NCBI GenBank assembly: GCA_007922225.1
Contig: ML679956.1
Coordinates: 72,098,111-72,162,110 of the forward strand
Direction of reading: 5' to 3'
Length of the DNA: 64,000 bases
Source: Emydura subglobosa
Lineage: Eukaryota; Chordata; Testudines; Chelidae
The notes beneath the pieces were generated by a model, which saw only the letters and a program-made list of their open reading frames with translations, ran no database searches and had not been told where the DNA came from. Positions 45,175-55,080 of the stretch are shown in pieces. Both the position numbers and the translations under genes were made by a program. Each line of letters starts with the position of its first letter. Position 1 is the first letter of the stretch.

Positions 45175-45645
45175 TGTGTCCGATGCTGAATTTGGAAAGC
45201 ATAGGGCTGGAGAGACAGGTAGCTGTGCATAAGCTGGGGGTTCATGTCCTTCATGGCATTTAACCATCTAAAAGGGGCATGGTTGGTGATGAGCTTGAAC
45301 AGGTTTCCCAGGAGATAATACTGGAGGAGTTCATGGCCCATTTTACCACAAGTCCTTCCTTCTCTATGACAGAACAGGACTGTTTCCATAGGAACAGTTT
45401 GCGGCTCAAATACAGTACTAGGTGTTTCTCTCCATTTATTTCCTGAGACAGGACTGCACCCAGTCCCACATCCAATACATCTGTCTATAAGATGCATTCT
45501 CTGGAAAAGTCGGGAATGAACAGGATAGGTCTTCACACAGGACCTCTTTCAACTTTTGAAAGGCCTTTTCACAGGCCTTGGACCACAGTACTCTTTTGGG
45601 ACTGTTTTTGACTAGGCCCGTGAGAGATGCTGCTATAGTCAAAAC
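45175..45645 (-). pseudogene. Gmr1-like element RNase H region (broken)
   Basis: Minus-strand pieces include MDVGLGAVLSQEINGEKHLV, LYLSRKLF and SVIEKEGLVVKWAM, the recognisable RNase H block of Ty3/gypsy pol (GLGAVLSQ, and the IEKE acidic pair). The adjoining upstream frame carries KACEKAFQKLKEVL, the usual RT-RNase H connection. The pieces lie in different frames (for example 45260-45475 and 45436-45642), so frameshifts separate them. The domain sits just upstream of the 3' LTR, as in elements where RT-RNase H is the last pol domain. Confidence 0.85.
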
Positions 45646-45699
45646 TGTGATACTAATGGGAGATAGTAGTCAGCAAGTCCCAAAAAGCTCCTGACCTGT

Positions 45700-46500
45700 T
45701 TCTTTTTGGCTGGGTGTGGAGCCACATTGAGGGCCTAGACTTTATCTATGAGTAGCCAAAATTGGGCTTTCCCCAAAGTATATCCCAGGTAGATGGTTTC
45801 TTCTTTCCCCATCTTACACTTTTTGGGGTTTGCAGTTAGTCCAGTCTGCCCTAAGAACCAAAGCATGGCCGCAACTTGTGCCAGATGTTCCTCCCAGGTT
45901 TGGTTGTAGATGACCACATCATCTAAAACAGGCTGCTGCATTCAAGTCGTGGCTGTAAAACCTGGTTCATGAGATGCTGAAATGTCATGGGTGTCTGCGG
46001 GAAGCCAAAGAAAACAGAGATACTGAACAGAGTGGCAGAAGCAGTTTTCTCCTGAGTCCAGTGTAAGTGGAATTTCCCAATACCCTTTTGTTAAGCCTAA
46101 TGCTGTGATATATTGGGCCTCACTCACTTGTCTAGTAGTTTGTCTACTTGGGGAAATGGGCTAGGTGTCAAATCTGGAGATTGCACTGACCTTTCTGAAG
46201 TAGATACAAAACAAGACAGTGCTGTCTGGCTTTGGGATTAATATGGTGGGGCTCTGCTACTCGCTGTGGGATTCTTCAATGACCCCTAGCTCATTTTCCT
46301 GGGAAGTGGTCGGGGTTCTCCTGGACAAGCTGTCTGGGTTTTGTCTGGATGTGGCGGTGTGTGAGATGAGTCCTTCCTGGCGGGAGAAGAACACTGTGGG
46401 AAATGCTTTCACAGAGTCCTCACCTGGGCCCTTTGCTCAGGGCGAAGGTGATCGCCCACCTGTACAGAGTCTGGGGACAGGACATAAGGCACCTGGGGTC
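45700..46500 (-). pseudogene. Gmr1-like element reverse transcriptase (broken)
   Basis: The minus strand encodes GVIEE-type material near 46280, then SEAQYITALGLTKGYWEIPL (46127 downward), then VLDDVVIYNQTWEEHLAQVA, AMLWFLGQTGLTANPKKCKM and EETIYLGYTLGKAQF. These are consecutive RT palm blocks of Ty3/gypsy elements. The catalytic [YF]xDD box reads VLDD, preceded by an in-frame stop at about 45942 and frameshifted sequence. The domain lies downstream of integrase in the element's own orientation. Confidence 0.87.
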
Positions 46501-46519
46501 CCAGTTCCAGTTCAGAATG

Positions 46520-47693
46520 TTATGGGGTGATTAAAAAGCTTTCTTGCTCTTACCACAACTTCAGAAGGTTGACGTGATAGATCTGGGTTGGCCTCCTCTT
46601 GTAGGGCTGTCTAATTTCATAATTAACTGGCCCGACTTGGCGCACAACTTCATAGGGTCCCTACCCACCTGGCCAGTAGCTTAGACTATGTACAGGAGTA
46701 GAAGGAGTACATGATCTCCTAGCCTAAATATGTGTACCTGTGCTCCCTTGTTGTAAGCACGCTCCTGGGTCTGTTGAGTGATGAGGAGGTTTTCTTTAGC
46801 CAAGATCCCCACAGTCTCAAGTCTCAGACCTTCAACAGATACTGTAGGACAGTCTCAGTTCTATGAATTTGTTCTTCCCACAACTCCTGGACCAGGTCAA
46901 GGATTCCCCGGGGTCGTCTCCCACACAACAGTTCAAACAAGGAGAACCAATTAGATGATTATGGAATTTCCTAAATGGCAAATTGGGGGTGAAGGGTAGG
47001 AATCAGCTGATCCCAATGGCACAGGTCCTCCGTCACAAAATTTCTTCATCTGCTTTAGGACGTGGCTGAAGTGTTCAACCAGGCCATTCATCTGTGAGTG
47101 ATGGACCAAGGTGCATAGGGTGTTTATTTTTAGGAGATCACAGACTTGCTTAAGTAGGTGAGATGTGAAGTTCGTTCCTTGATCGGTGAAGATCTTCTCA
47201 GAAACCCCCACTCGAGCAAAAACTTTCAGCAGTTCTGTGGCAATAGTCTTTGCATTGGTGCTATGTAGGAGATTGCCTCAAGATAGTGAGCAGCATAATC
47301 AACTATCACAAATAGGTGTTTGTATCTGGCTGCACTTTTTTCCAGTGGGTTGACAACGTCTATCCCACTCTGTTCAAAGGGGACTCAATGACCAAGAGAG
47401 GGATGAAAGGGGCTTTCATGCCCCCTTTTGGCCCTACTAGTTGGCATTCTGGGCAAGAGTTGTAGAAGTTTTTAACTTCTTGGCCAAAAGAAGTGATCCA
47501 AGAGTCGAGACAGAGTTTTCTCCTGTCCAAGGTGACCCATTGAGGAGATGGCATGGGCCAGTCGCATGACTTTCCATGGGTGAAGACGAGGAGTTGCGAC
47601 CAAATCTCCCCCCATCCAACGGTCTTTTTCCAGCCTGTACAGCCTCTTTTGTTGGAGCTCAAAGTGGGGATACTGCACTGCCCAAGAATCCAT
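46520..47693 (-). pseudogene. Gmr1-like element integrase (broken), upstream of RT
   Basis: From high to low coordinates the minus strand gives an HH-CC zinc-binding region (LAHAISSMGHLGQEKTLSRL, then NSCPECQLVGPKGG), a catalytic-core piece with FTDQGTNFTSHLLKQ (the aspartate of the second DDE motif) and HHSQMNGLVEHFSHVLKQMK (the glutamate region). Near 46880-46920 comes a piece like RRPRGILDLVQELW. The HH and CC halves are in different frames, so there is a frameshift near 47480-47660, with further breaks later. It begins two bases from the 5' LTR, so gag, protease and the primer-binding region are absent. Confidence 0.85.
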
Positions 47694-47694
47694 A

Positions 47695-47867
47695 TGAGAG
47701 GGAAAGGGGAACGCTTCCCTCTCAGGCTCTCTCTGTATCAGGTCCTCTCTTCTCTCTAGGAGAGGGAAGAGATTCAGGTGTGGTTGGGTGGGGCTGACTG
47801 AGTTCGGAGCAGTTCCTTAACCCCTCCACCCTTTGTTGTCTAGTGAAGGGATTGTATGCCCATCACA
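47695..47867 (-). repeat. 5' LTR of Gmr1-like element (internally shortened)
   Basis: On the minus strand it starts TGTGATGGGCATACAATCCC and ends CCTTTCCCTCTCA, matching both ends of the 309-bp repeat at 44772-45080 in the same orientation. It is 173 bp and lacks about 135 bp of the middle. Shared internal blocks include cagagcagtt-type sequence and CCCCACCC.ACCACACCTG. No obvious 5-bp target duplication flanks the pair. Confidence 0.75.
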
Positions 47868-48450
47868 GCTAACAGAAGAGACACAGCAATGGTGATTGTT
47901 AAAAAATGAATAGAAAGAAAACAAGCAAATAAGCACACAGACAATTGTTTTACTATATATTCCTAAAGCTACTTTCTATAATGGGATATCCACACTTAGG
48001 CAACCTATCATCTCCCTTCAAACCACTTATAACTCAGAGAAGGAAAGGTGATAAGCTTTCTGCTTTTAAATGAGTCTACGCAAATAAAATATTTGTTTCT
48101 AAAAGCAGAACAAGTTAGGCAATACCTATAGCAGGTGTTGTCCAGAGTTCTCTGCTCAACGTCCCTTTCCGGTTCCCTTTGTTTGACCCTCTGACTCCCA
48201 CGCCCATTCCTGTTTTTTCATTAGTTGTCCCACGGAATCAGTTGTGTCCTATCCCCTAAGGCTGGGGGAGAAGCCTTTAGCAGTGGGCGGGCGCACTTCC
48301 CAGAACACAGATAGATAGTATAGTACAAGCTGCAAATAATGCATAGACTTATGCGGTTTGAAAAGGATCTCTAGTAAATCTAGTCCATCTCTCTGTATTA
48401 TTTGAGATGTGAACGAATTACATCTAGACATTCCCAATAAATTACGCCGC

Positions 48451-48738
48451 AGAACCATAGAATATTAGGATTAGAAGGGACCTCAGAATATCATCTAGTC
48501 CAATCCCCTGCTCAAAGCAGGACCAACCCCAACTAAATCATCCCAGCCAGAGCTCTCTCAAGCCAGGCCTTAAAGACCTCCAAGGATGGAGATTCCACAC
48601 CTCCCTAGGTAACCCATTCCAGTGCTTCACCACCCTCCTAGTGAAAAAGCTTTTCCTAACATCCAACCTAGACCTCCCCCACTGCAACTTGAGATCATTG
48701 CTCCATGTTCTGTCGTCTGCCACCACTGAGAACAGCCT
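48451..48738 (-). mobile_element. CR1 LINE 3' end, antisense to the plus strand
   Basis: The plus strand reads agaaccatagaatattagga, gggacctcagaatatcatct, agtccaatcccctgctcaaa, ttgagatcattgctccatgt and ccaccactgagaacagcc, the reverse complement of the CR1 3' end seen at 52700-52990. Translation on the minus strand gives [20 protein letters not shown] followed by [20 protein letters not shown]. It is similar in sequence to the 51789-52992 copy and little diverged, so relatively young. Confidence 0.9.
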
Positions 48739-48925
48739 CACTGTTCCAATAGCCAATCTTCCTAAATACCCTGAATCAGGTAACTTGGGCAATGAAAGAA
48801 ACTGAAAATGTACTTCGATATTCGCAAAATTTAAAAGTATCAGATTACTCAGATTTCTATTTAAGAAATAATATTTTAAAATGAATGCTTCATAACACAA
48901 ATAGAAGGATGCAAATGGAAAAAAT

Positions 48926-48966
48926 GGAAAGGATCTCGGGTATGTTCTCCTTTTAAACCTTAAAAA
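48926..48966 (+). repeat. Short duplicated segment, copy 1
   Basis: The sequence ggaaaggatctcgggtatgt followed by tctccttttaaaccttaaa recurs with few changes at 55041-55080. The two lie 6.1 kb apart in intron 1. Probably two copies of an unnamed repeat. Confidence 0.7.
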
Positions 48967-50054
48967 TTACTCCGAAATTACTGTCAAAATGTTCCTTCAA
49001 AGGTAAACACAGCTTTTCAGTTTTGATGCTACACCATTAGAGATGTACAATTTCTAAATTAATCCTGTTGACAGCAGTGTGTGATCTTACCAGCAAAATA
49101 TTTTAAACATGACAGGATTCAAACTAGAAATAGGTGTACTGAAGAAAATTGGACACTGTGGCCTTTCATTTGATTGCGATTACTATTCTAATATTAAGAA
49201 GGCAGAAACTGGTTTACAATATCAAATACTAAACTCCTGCACAATTACCACTTAAAATAATGGAATTTTTAATACAAGTTACAGTTTATAATTGCTAAGT
49301 GGATCTCATCATGGCAGCCTTTCAGGCTGCAGTGCTTAAAAAATAAAAAGCAATTTCCTTTGCCCATAAAATAGACCTCTCAGTTCCTCAAGTCTGGAGC
49401 TATTAAGTTAAACCCTCCAAGCAGCAGGTGGAGGCCAAACTAACAAGCCACATACTCACCTACTTGCGCTCACAGTTTGATGCATTCCAGAGCATTATTT
49501 TCAACTCTGGAACAAATATTAGTAAGAGAACAACAAATCCTAACTAAATGAACTTTCAGAATAAAGAAAACAAAATTCAATAAAAATGTCTAATGGGAAT
49601 GTTCACAGGCTGATTTCTAGGAGGGAAAATCCCCACTTACATGTCATCCATGCCCTAAAATCTACCAAATCCCATACTAGAGCAGATGGGAAGCAGATGG
49701 AGTTATCCAGAAACTCTAGAAAAAGTCATGAGGGCATCTTCTCATTAGCTAGTTACTTTGTGCTTTAATTCCCTCATATCGTATTTTCTTCACAGTCCAT
49801 CCCTGGTAATGGGATATGGGAAAGGAAGATACTCATTTTGAGGTTTGGGGCTGGATCAAGATGGAGCAGATTGTGTACAGGGATATTGGGAAATTGCAAA
49901 ATTCATACCAAGTTCACCTCAATCACTTGTATTTTATATCACTTTTCTCTATCCTTCATTCAGATTGTGAGTTCTTCAGTGGACCTGGCTTATGGGATGT
50001 TTATCATACTATTAGCAGCTTGGTAAACAGAAAATATGAACAATATTGTTTAGT

Positions 50055-50158
50055 ACAGAGACAAAGTGGATGAGGTCATGTTTTTTTATTGGACCAACTT
50101 CTGTTGGCAAGAGAGACAAGCTTTTGATCTTACACAGAGCTTTTCTTGTCTTCTTCAG
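50055..50158 (+). repeat. Dispersed repeat, copy 2
   Basis: Contains acaaagtggatgaggtcatg, tttattggaccaacttctgt, tggcaagagagacaagcttt and ttacacagagcttttcttg. It is the same repeat as 13252-13390 in the same orientation, and this copy lacks the first 40 bp. Confidence 0.75.
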
Positions 50159-50415
50159 CCGCATCCCCAGCTCTCATCTCTGCCTGCCAGCCACTGGTCC
50201 CGATAACAGCCCCCCATCCTCCCCAAGAGCGGCTTCCGGCCCCAACCGTGGTTCCTGACTCCAGCCCCCAGTCCTAATCGCAGTCCCCAGCCCCAACCTG
50301 CAGATCCTGACCAAGGCTCTGGCCCCATTCCTGGCCCAGGCTCCCGACAGCAGCTCCTGGGGCACAGACCAGGTAAGGGGGAGGCGTGGCCCCAAAATTT
50401 TGGGGATCACTGATC
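50159..50415 (-). mobile_element. GC-rich block with one hAT-like end
   Basis: A strongly GC-rich stretch of repeated ccagcccc, cagtccc and gctcc motifs ends in ccaaaattttggggatcactg. The reverse complement, CAGTGATCCCCAAAATTTTG, resembles a hAT terminus of the CAGTGGTCCCCAAA kind. The other end is not visible, so it may be truncated at the 50055-50158 repeat. The open frame on the minus strand is a by-product of GC-richness. Confidence 0.45.
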
Positions 50416-51225
50416 TAGCTGGTACAGTTTAACAAAGGAGTACACAGAACTCTAGTTTGCTGCCTTACAACTGTCCTCTATTGATTCATTTCCAATCAGC
50501 TTCCAGGATGGAGGGGTAACTTAGGTAGAATGGATATTAAGTGAAGACAGAGGAACATTCCCTACTTATTTCCTATCTCCTAGATAGCTGAATTTATCCA
50601 TCTAGCCAAAGATGCGTCAAAAGTCAAGCTGCCTCTTTTTGTTGTGCCAAACTAAATAAAGTGTCCTGTCCTTACCTAAATAATTAGAGCCTTCAACATT
50701 ATGCAAAAATGCAACTCTGTCATTTATTATAAATACTTAAGCCTAGGAGAATAATCTAAGAGCAGTGAAATTCTAAATTCATTTTTGATGTAAAAAATGG
50801 AGGTGTCCTCAACACCACTTTGTCCCTAAGAAATTGTAAAATGGCTCAGAGTACCTGTAAAGTATTAACTCTTCAAGCAGAGCAGCTGTCCAGAAAGGCT
50901 TCTTAATTGAAAAGGTGGAACAGAGGCATTGTGGAAAGTCTCAAAAGGCAGTTCACACAAGACCATGAAGATGTTATTTAACCTCAAAGGTAGAAGAAGA
51001 ATGGTTAGTTGGCTAAACTTAACATCTGTAGAAAGCGGCAAGTGTAAACATGGGATCCTAATGAAACTCTCTTAATCCTTCAAACGGATCTCACAGTAAA
51101 AGCATGAAATCAAAGAGTCACTTCCCAGCACATTATATAGGCCACCTTATAAGAATCATAGCACTTGAGTTGTCTTACACCGGTCGGGCTGCAGCTTTCA
51201 ACAGAAAATGAAATTTCAAATCAGA

Positions 51226-51233
51226 ATATGTTG
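51226..51233 (+). repeat. Left target-site duplication of CR1 (ATATGTTG)
   Basis: The octamer ATATGTTG occurs here and at 52993-53000, exactly bounding the inverted CR1 copy. Part of it (TTG) also fits the CR1 sequence, so the duplication may be 5 to 8 bp. Confidence 0.65.
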
Positions 51234-51788
51234 GTGAATTCATGCTGACTGTTCCTGATCACCTTCCTCTCTTCCAAGTGCCTCAAAATGGATTCCTTAA
51301 GGACCTGCCCCATGACTTTTCCAGGGACTGAGGTGAGGCTGACCAGTCTGTAATTCCCTGGATACTCCTTCTTCCCTTTTTTTGAAGATAGGCACTCTAT
51401 TTGACTTTTTCAAATCATCTGGGACCTCCCCTAATCACCACGAGTTTTCAAAGGTAAAGGCCAATGGCTCTGCAATCACTTCAATCAACTCCCTCAGCAC
51501 TCTCGGATGCATTTCATCTGGCCTCTGGACTTTTGTATGTCCATCTTTTCTAAATAGTCCTGAACCTGTTCTTTCACCACTGAGGGCTGCTCACCTCCTC
51601 CCCACTATGTGCTGCCCAATGCAGTAGTCTGGGAGTTGACCTTGTCTGTGAAGACAGATGCGAAAGAAGCAGAGTTGAGTACTTCAGCTTTTCCCAGATC
51701 ATCTGTCAATAGGCTGCCTCCCCCATTCAGAGAGAAGGGCCCACACTTTCCCTGACTTTCTTCTTGTTACTAACATACCTGTAGAAAC
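51234..51788 (-). mobile_element. CR1 LINE, inverted 5' segment
   Basis: Read on the minus strand this is CR1 ORF2 sequence: tgcatccgagagtgctgagg, gattgcagagccattggcct, aaagggaagaaggagtatcc, tcagcctcacctcagtccct and gaggaaggtgatcaggaaca, ending gtcagcatgaattcaccaa at the left edge. The next CR1 sequence (attgccttctatgaagagat) is found in the opposite orientation starting at about 51789. The 5' segment is thus flipped relative to the 3' segment. It encodes the first half of the reverse transcriptase, interrupted by stops. Confidence 0.88.
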
Positions 51789-52992
51789 ATGATTGCCTTC
51801 TATGAAGAGATGACTGGCTCTATTGATGTGTGCAAGCAGTGGAGGTGATATATCTTGACTTTAGCAAAGCTTTTGATACAGTCCCACACAGTATTCTTGC
51901 CAGCAAGTTAAAGAAGTATGGTTGGATGAATGGACTAGAAGGTGGATAGAAAGCTGGCTAGATCATTGGGCTCAACGGGTAGTGATCAACAGCTCAATGT
52001 CTAGTTGGCAGCCGGTAACAAGCAATGTGCCCCAGGGGTCGGTGCTGGGGTCAGTTTTGTTCAACATCTTCATTAAAGATCTGGAGGATGGGGTGTACTG
52101 CACCCTCAATAAGTTTCCAGAGAACACAAAACTGGGCAGAGTGGTAGATATTCTGGAAGGTAGGGATAGGATACAGAGTGACCTAGACAAATTGGAGGAC
52201 TGGGCCAAAAGAAATCTGATCAGGTTCAACAAGGACAAGTGCAGAGTCCTGTACTTAGGATGGAAGAATCCCATACACTGCTACAGACTGGGGACTGACT
52301 GACTAGGCAGCAGTTCTGCAAAAAAGGACCTGAGAGTTAAAGTGGACAAGAAGCTGGATATGAAACAACAGTGTGCCCTTATTATCAAGAAAGCTAATGG
52401 CATATTGGGCTGCATTAATAGGAGCGCTGCCAGCAGATAAAGGGAAGTGATTATTCCCTCTATTTGGCATCAGTGAGGCCACATTTGGAGCATTGTGTCC
52501 AGTTTTGGGCCCCCCACTACAGGAAGGATGTGGACAAATTGGAGAGAGTTCAGTGGAGGGGAACGAAAATGATTAGGGGGCTGGAGTACATGACTTATGA
52601 GGAGAGGCTGAGGGAACTAGACTTGTTTAGTCTACCGGAGAGAAGAGTGAGGGGGGATTTGATAGCAGCCTTCAAGTACCTGAGGGGGGTTCCAGGGAGG
52701 ATGGAGCTAGGCTGTTCTCAGTGGTGGTAGATGACAGAACAAGGAGCAATGGTCTCAAGTTGCAGTGGGGGAGGTCTAGGTTGGATGTTAGGAAAATCTT
52801 TTTCACTAGGAGGGTGGGGAAGCATTGGAATGGTTTATCTGGGGAGGCGGTGGAATCTCCATCCTTAGAGGTCTTTAAGGCCTGGCTTGAGAAAGCTATG
52901 GCTGGGATGATTTAGTTGGGGTTGGTCCTGCTTTGAGCAGAAGGTTGGACTAGATGACCTGCTGAGGTCCCTTCCAACCCTCATATTCTATG
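51789..52992 (+). mobile_element. CR1 LINE, forward 3' segment with RT C-terminus
   Basis: Starts attgccttctatgaagagat and runs through cttgactttagcaaagcttt, the RT palm and the 3' end, to the ccaaccctcatattctatg terminus. The plus-strand frame 51922-52302 encodes [34 protein letters not shown] and [13 protein letters not shown]. The catalytic box expected as FADD reads FPEN (FPENTKLG), so the enzyme is dead. Later frames give [20 protein letters not shown] and [20 protein letters not shown], typical of the C-terminal end of CR1 ORF2. Confidence 0.93.
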
Positions 52993-53842
52993 ATATGTTG
53001 TACAGAGGAAGAAGTCTGAATTACAGAACAGAGAAATTACCACCGTTTCCTGAATTTTCCTTATTAATGTCACAACACCTACCAGAAATATTAGTTATTA
53101 ATCATTTGTAAAGAGCACTGTGTGTGCATGGCACTTCCAACAGATTTTTAGTTGTATGGTCCCTGGCCAGAGGTGCTTATAGTATACACAGTGAATGGCA
53201 AAGACAGGAAGTTGAGGAAAACATTATGCATGGGAAGGTATTCATAAAATAAGGCTTTGCGTTTGCTACGACAGTTGGTACATAAATGGTTAACTCCTTT
53301 ATTTTATTTTTAAAACAACATTTTCCTTATATAATTCATTTGAAGAATTGTGGAAAAAGGTGAGCTTAAAGTAGAAAAGTGAAGGAGAAGAGGATGGTAA
53401 CACTGCATACATATACCAGCCACACACAGCACATATATTGTTTTTCAGCTCAGATACCAACTTTTTCTTGGCCACCTGAAAGCATCAATGCCATCCTCGA
53501 CCACAGGTCGCTATTTGTAATTATGATGGAAATGCATATATTAAATACCAATCTTATAAGGCAACAGGTCCAACTTGCTCTGTATCCACTCAACTTGTGG
53601 TTCTTCAACATGACAGATCAATCTATTTTGAGGGTGTGGGGTCACCATTTGACAAAGTTGCTGAAACATTGAAATTCAGTTCCTACAACTTGATTAATCT
53701 GGTGTCAATGACTGAATCAAACCAGCCCTTGGGTTCAGCTATTCCAAGAAATGGACTTTAAGTCCATCATTATGCCCATGTTAACTGGCATACAACTTTG
53801 CTTGTTCCTTATAGCTTTTTGCCGTTTCACAAACCATGAAGG

Positions 53843-53965
53843 TAGAGTGACCAGATAGCAAGTGTGAAAGATCTGGACAGATGGTGGGGGTCAGAGGCGC
53901 CTACATAAGAAAAAGCCCTGAATATCAGGACTGTCCCTATAAAATCGGGATATCTGATAACCCTA
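53843..53965. mobile_element. Non-autonomous hAT MITE, 123 bp, with TSD
   Basis: The element runs from TAGAGTGACCAGATAGCAAG to ATATCTGATAACCCTA, with imperfect terminal inverted repeats (TAG.GTGACCAGATA against TAGGGTTATCAGATA). It is flanked by exact 8-bp direct repeats CATGAAGG at 53835-53842 and 53966-53973. Eight-bp duplications point to hAT. Internal blocks gaaaaagccctgaatatcag and gactgtccctataaaatcgg are characteristic of a common reptile MITE. Confidence 0.92.
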
Positions 53966-54196
53966 CATGAAGGCTACATGGTTACAATTCACTCTAATGG
54001 GCTTGTATCTTTGAATATCATTTTCAAAGTCAAAGAACAAGGTGTATAACAGACCTCCATCACCAGTGGATTGACTGTTATTCCATTTCTGATCCAGAAG
54101 GGAACTAGCAATCACCACACCTTATGCTAAATATTAGTTGCCACAGGGAAGGTGTAGAAGTGAAATACTGGGAAGAGAAGAGGTCCACGATATTTA

Positions 54197-54211
54197 AAAA
54201 AAAAAAAAAAG
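54197..54211 (+). repeat. Poly-A tract
   Basis: A run of about 15 A with no attached retroelement that I can recognise. Confidence 0.7.
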
Positions 54212-55040
54212 AATTAGAGGACACCGAGTCTCTCAGATCTGGGTCTAGAGGCACTCCAGCATAGCACTGATTGTCTGAGGGATCAACTGTACCCTCTTCT
54301 GTTGGCTGAGCACTTGGAAAAGTACCTGTAGATGAACCACTGATTGAACAGGTTCAGTTCCTGCCAAACTATAGAAGACTCTGAACCATAGCTTGTTATG
54401 GGTGGCACTGATGTCTGTCTCCCAGAACAGAGATAAAGAAGGAGGGCTAAAAGCCTTAGGCTAAGGATCATATAACCTTGACACTATAAATTAGGATGTC
54501 AAACAAAATCTTTAAGATTTCTGTAAGCAGCCTGTCCTGCCAATCTCATGTTTACTCTATTCTTCACCATGGATTTTGTGTAGGGCTCACTGAAAAATCG
54601 GGAGGCTAATTCACAGGGTACCGCCACTGTTAACATGTAAGCTTACCTCATTTGAATTCTAGGGGCTTACAATCCAATTCATGTTGACTGAACTCTGAAG
54701 GCAGCTCAACAAAAGAGTTGTCTGTAAAACGAATAGTCACCAGTGGTGGAGTTACAGTATTTAACCTATAATAATGAAGTCTTAAAACTTGTGATGCACT
54801 AAGAAAAATGGGCATTCAGGAATATACCAAAAGTGAGACAGCTGAGCCTTCTTTAAACATCTTATTATATTCCAGCTTTCTTTCCACCTCAGACATAAAG
54901 CTTATAAGCTGTCTCTCTACAGAACTGGAATGGAGTTCTGAAGACAATGCCATAGACTTGGGAGATGAGTCCTAGAACTAGATATTCTGGAATTCAGGGA
55001 CAGCCCTTATATGTGCACATCCCTCTTACACATCACTGAA

Positions 55041-55080
55041 GAAAGGATCTCGGGCATGTTCTCCTTTAAAACCTTAAATA
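55041..55080 (+). repeat. Short duplicated segment, copy 2
   Basis: Reads gaaaggatctcgggcatgtt then ctcctttaaaaccttaaa, matching 48926-48966. The similarity fades quickly on both sides. Confidence 0.7.

Noticed and set aside
45090..45536. 148-codon minus-strand frame
   Set aside because: Not a host gene. It is a frame through the RNase H region of the Gmr1-like retrotransposon (it contains HAPFRWLNAMKDMNPQLM-type sequence).
54197..54211. Poly-A tail of a retroelement
   Set aside because: No SINE or retrogene sequence precedes it on the plus strand.
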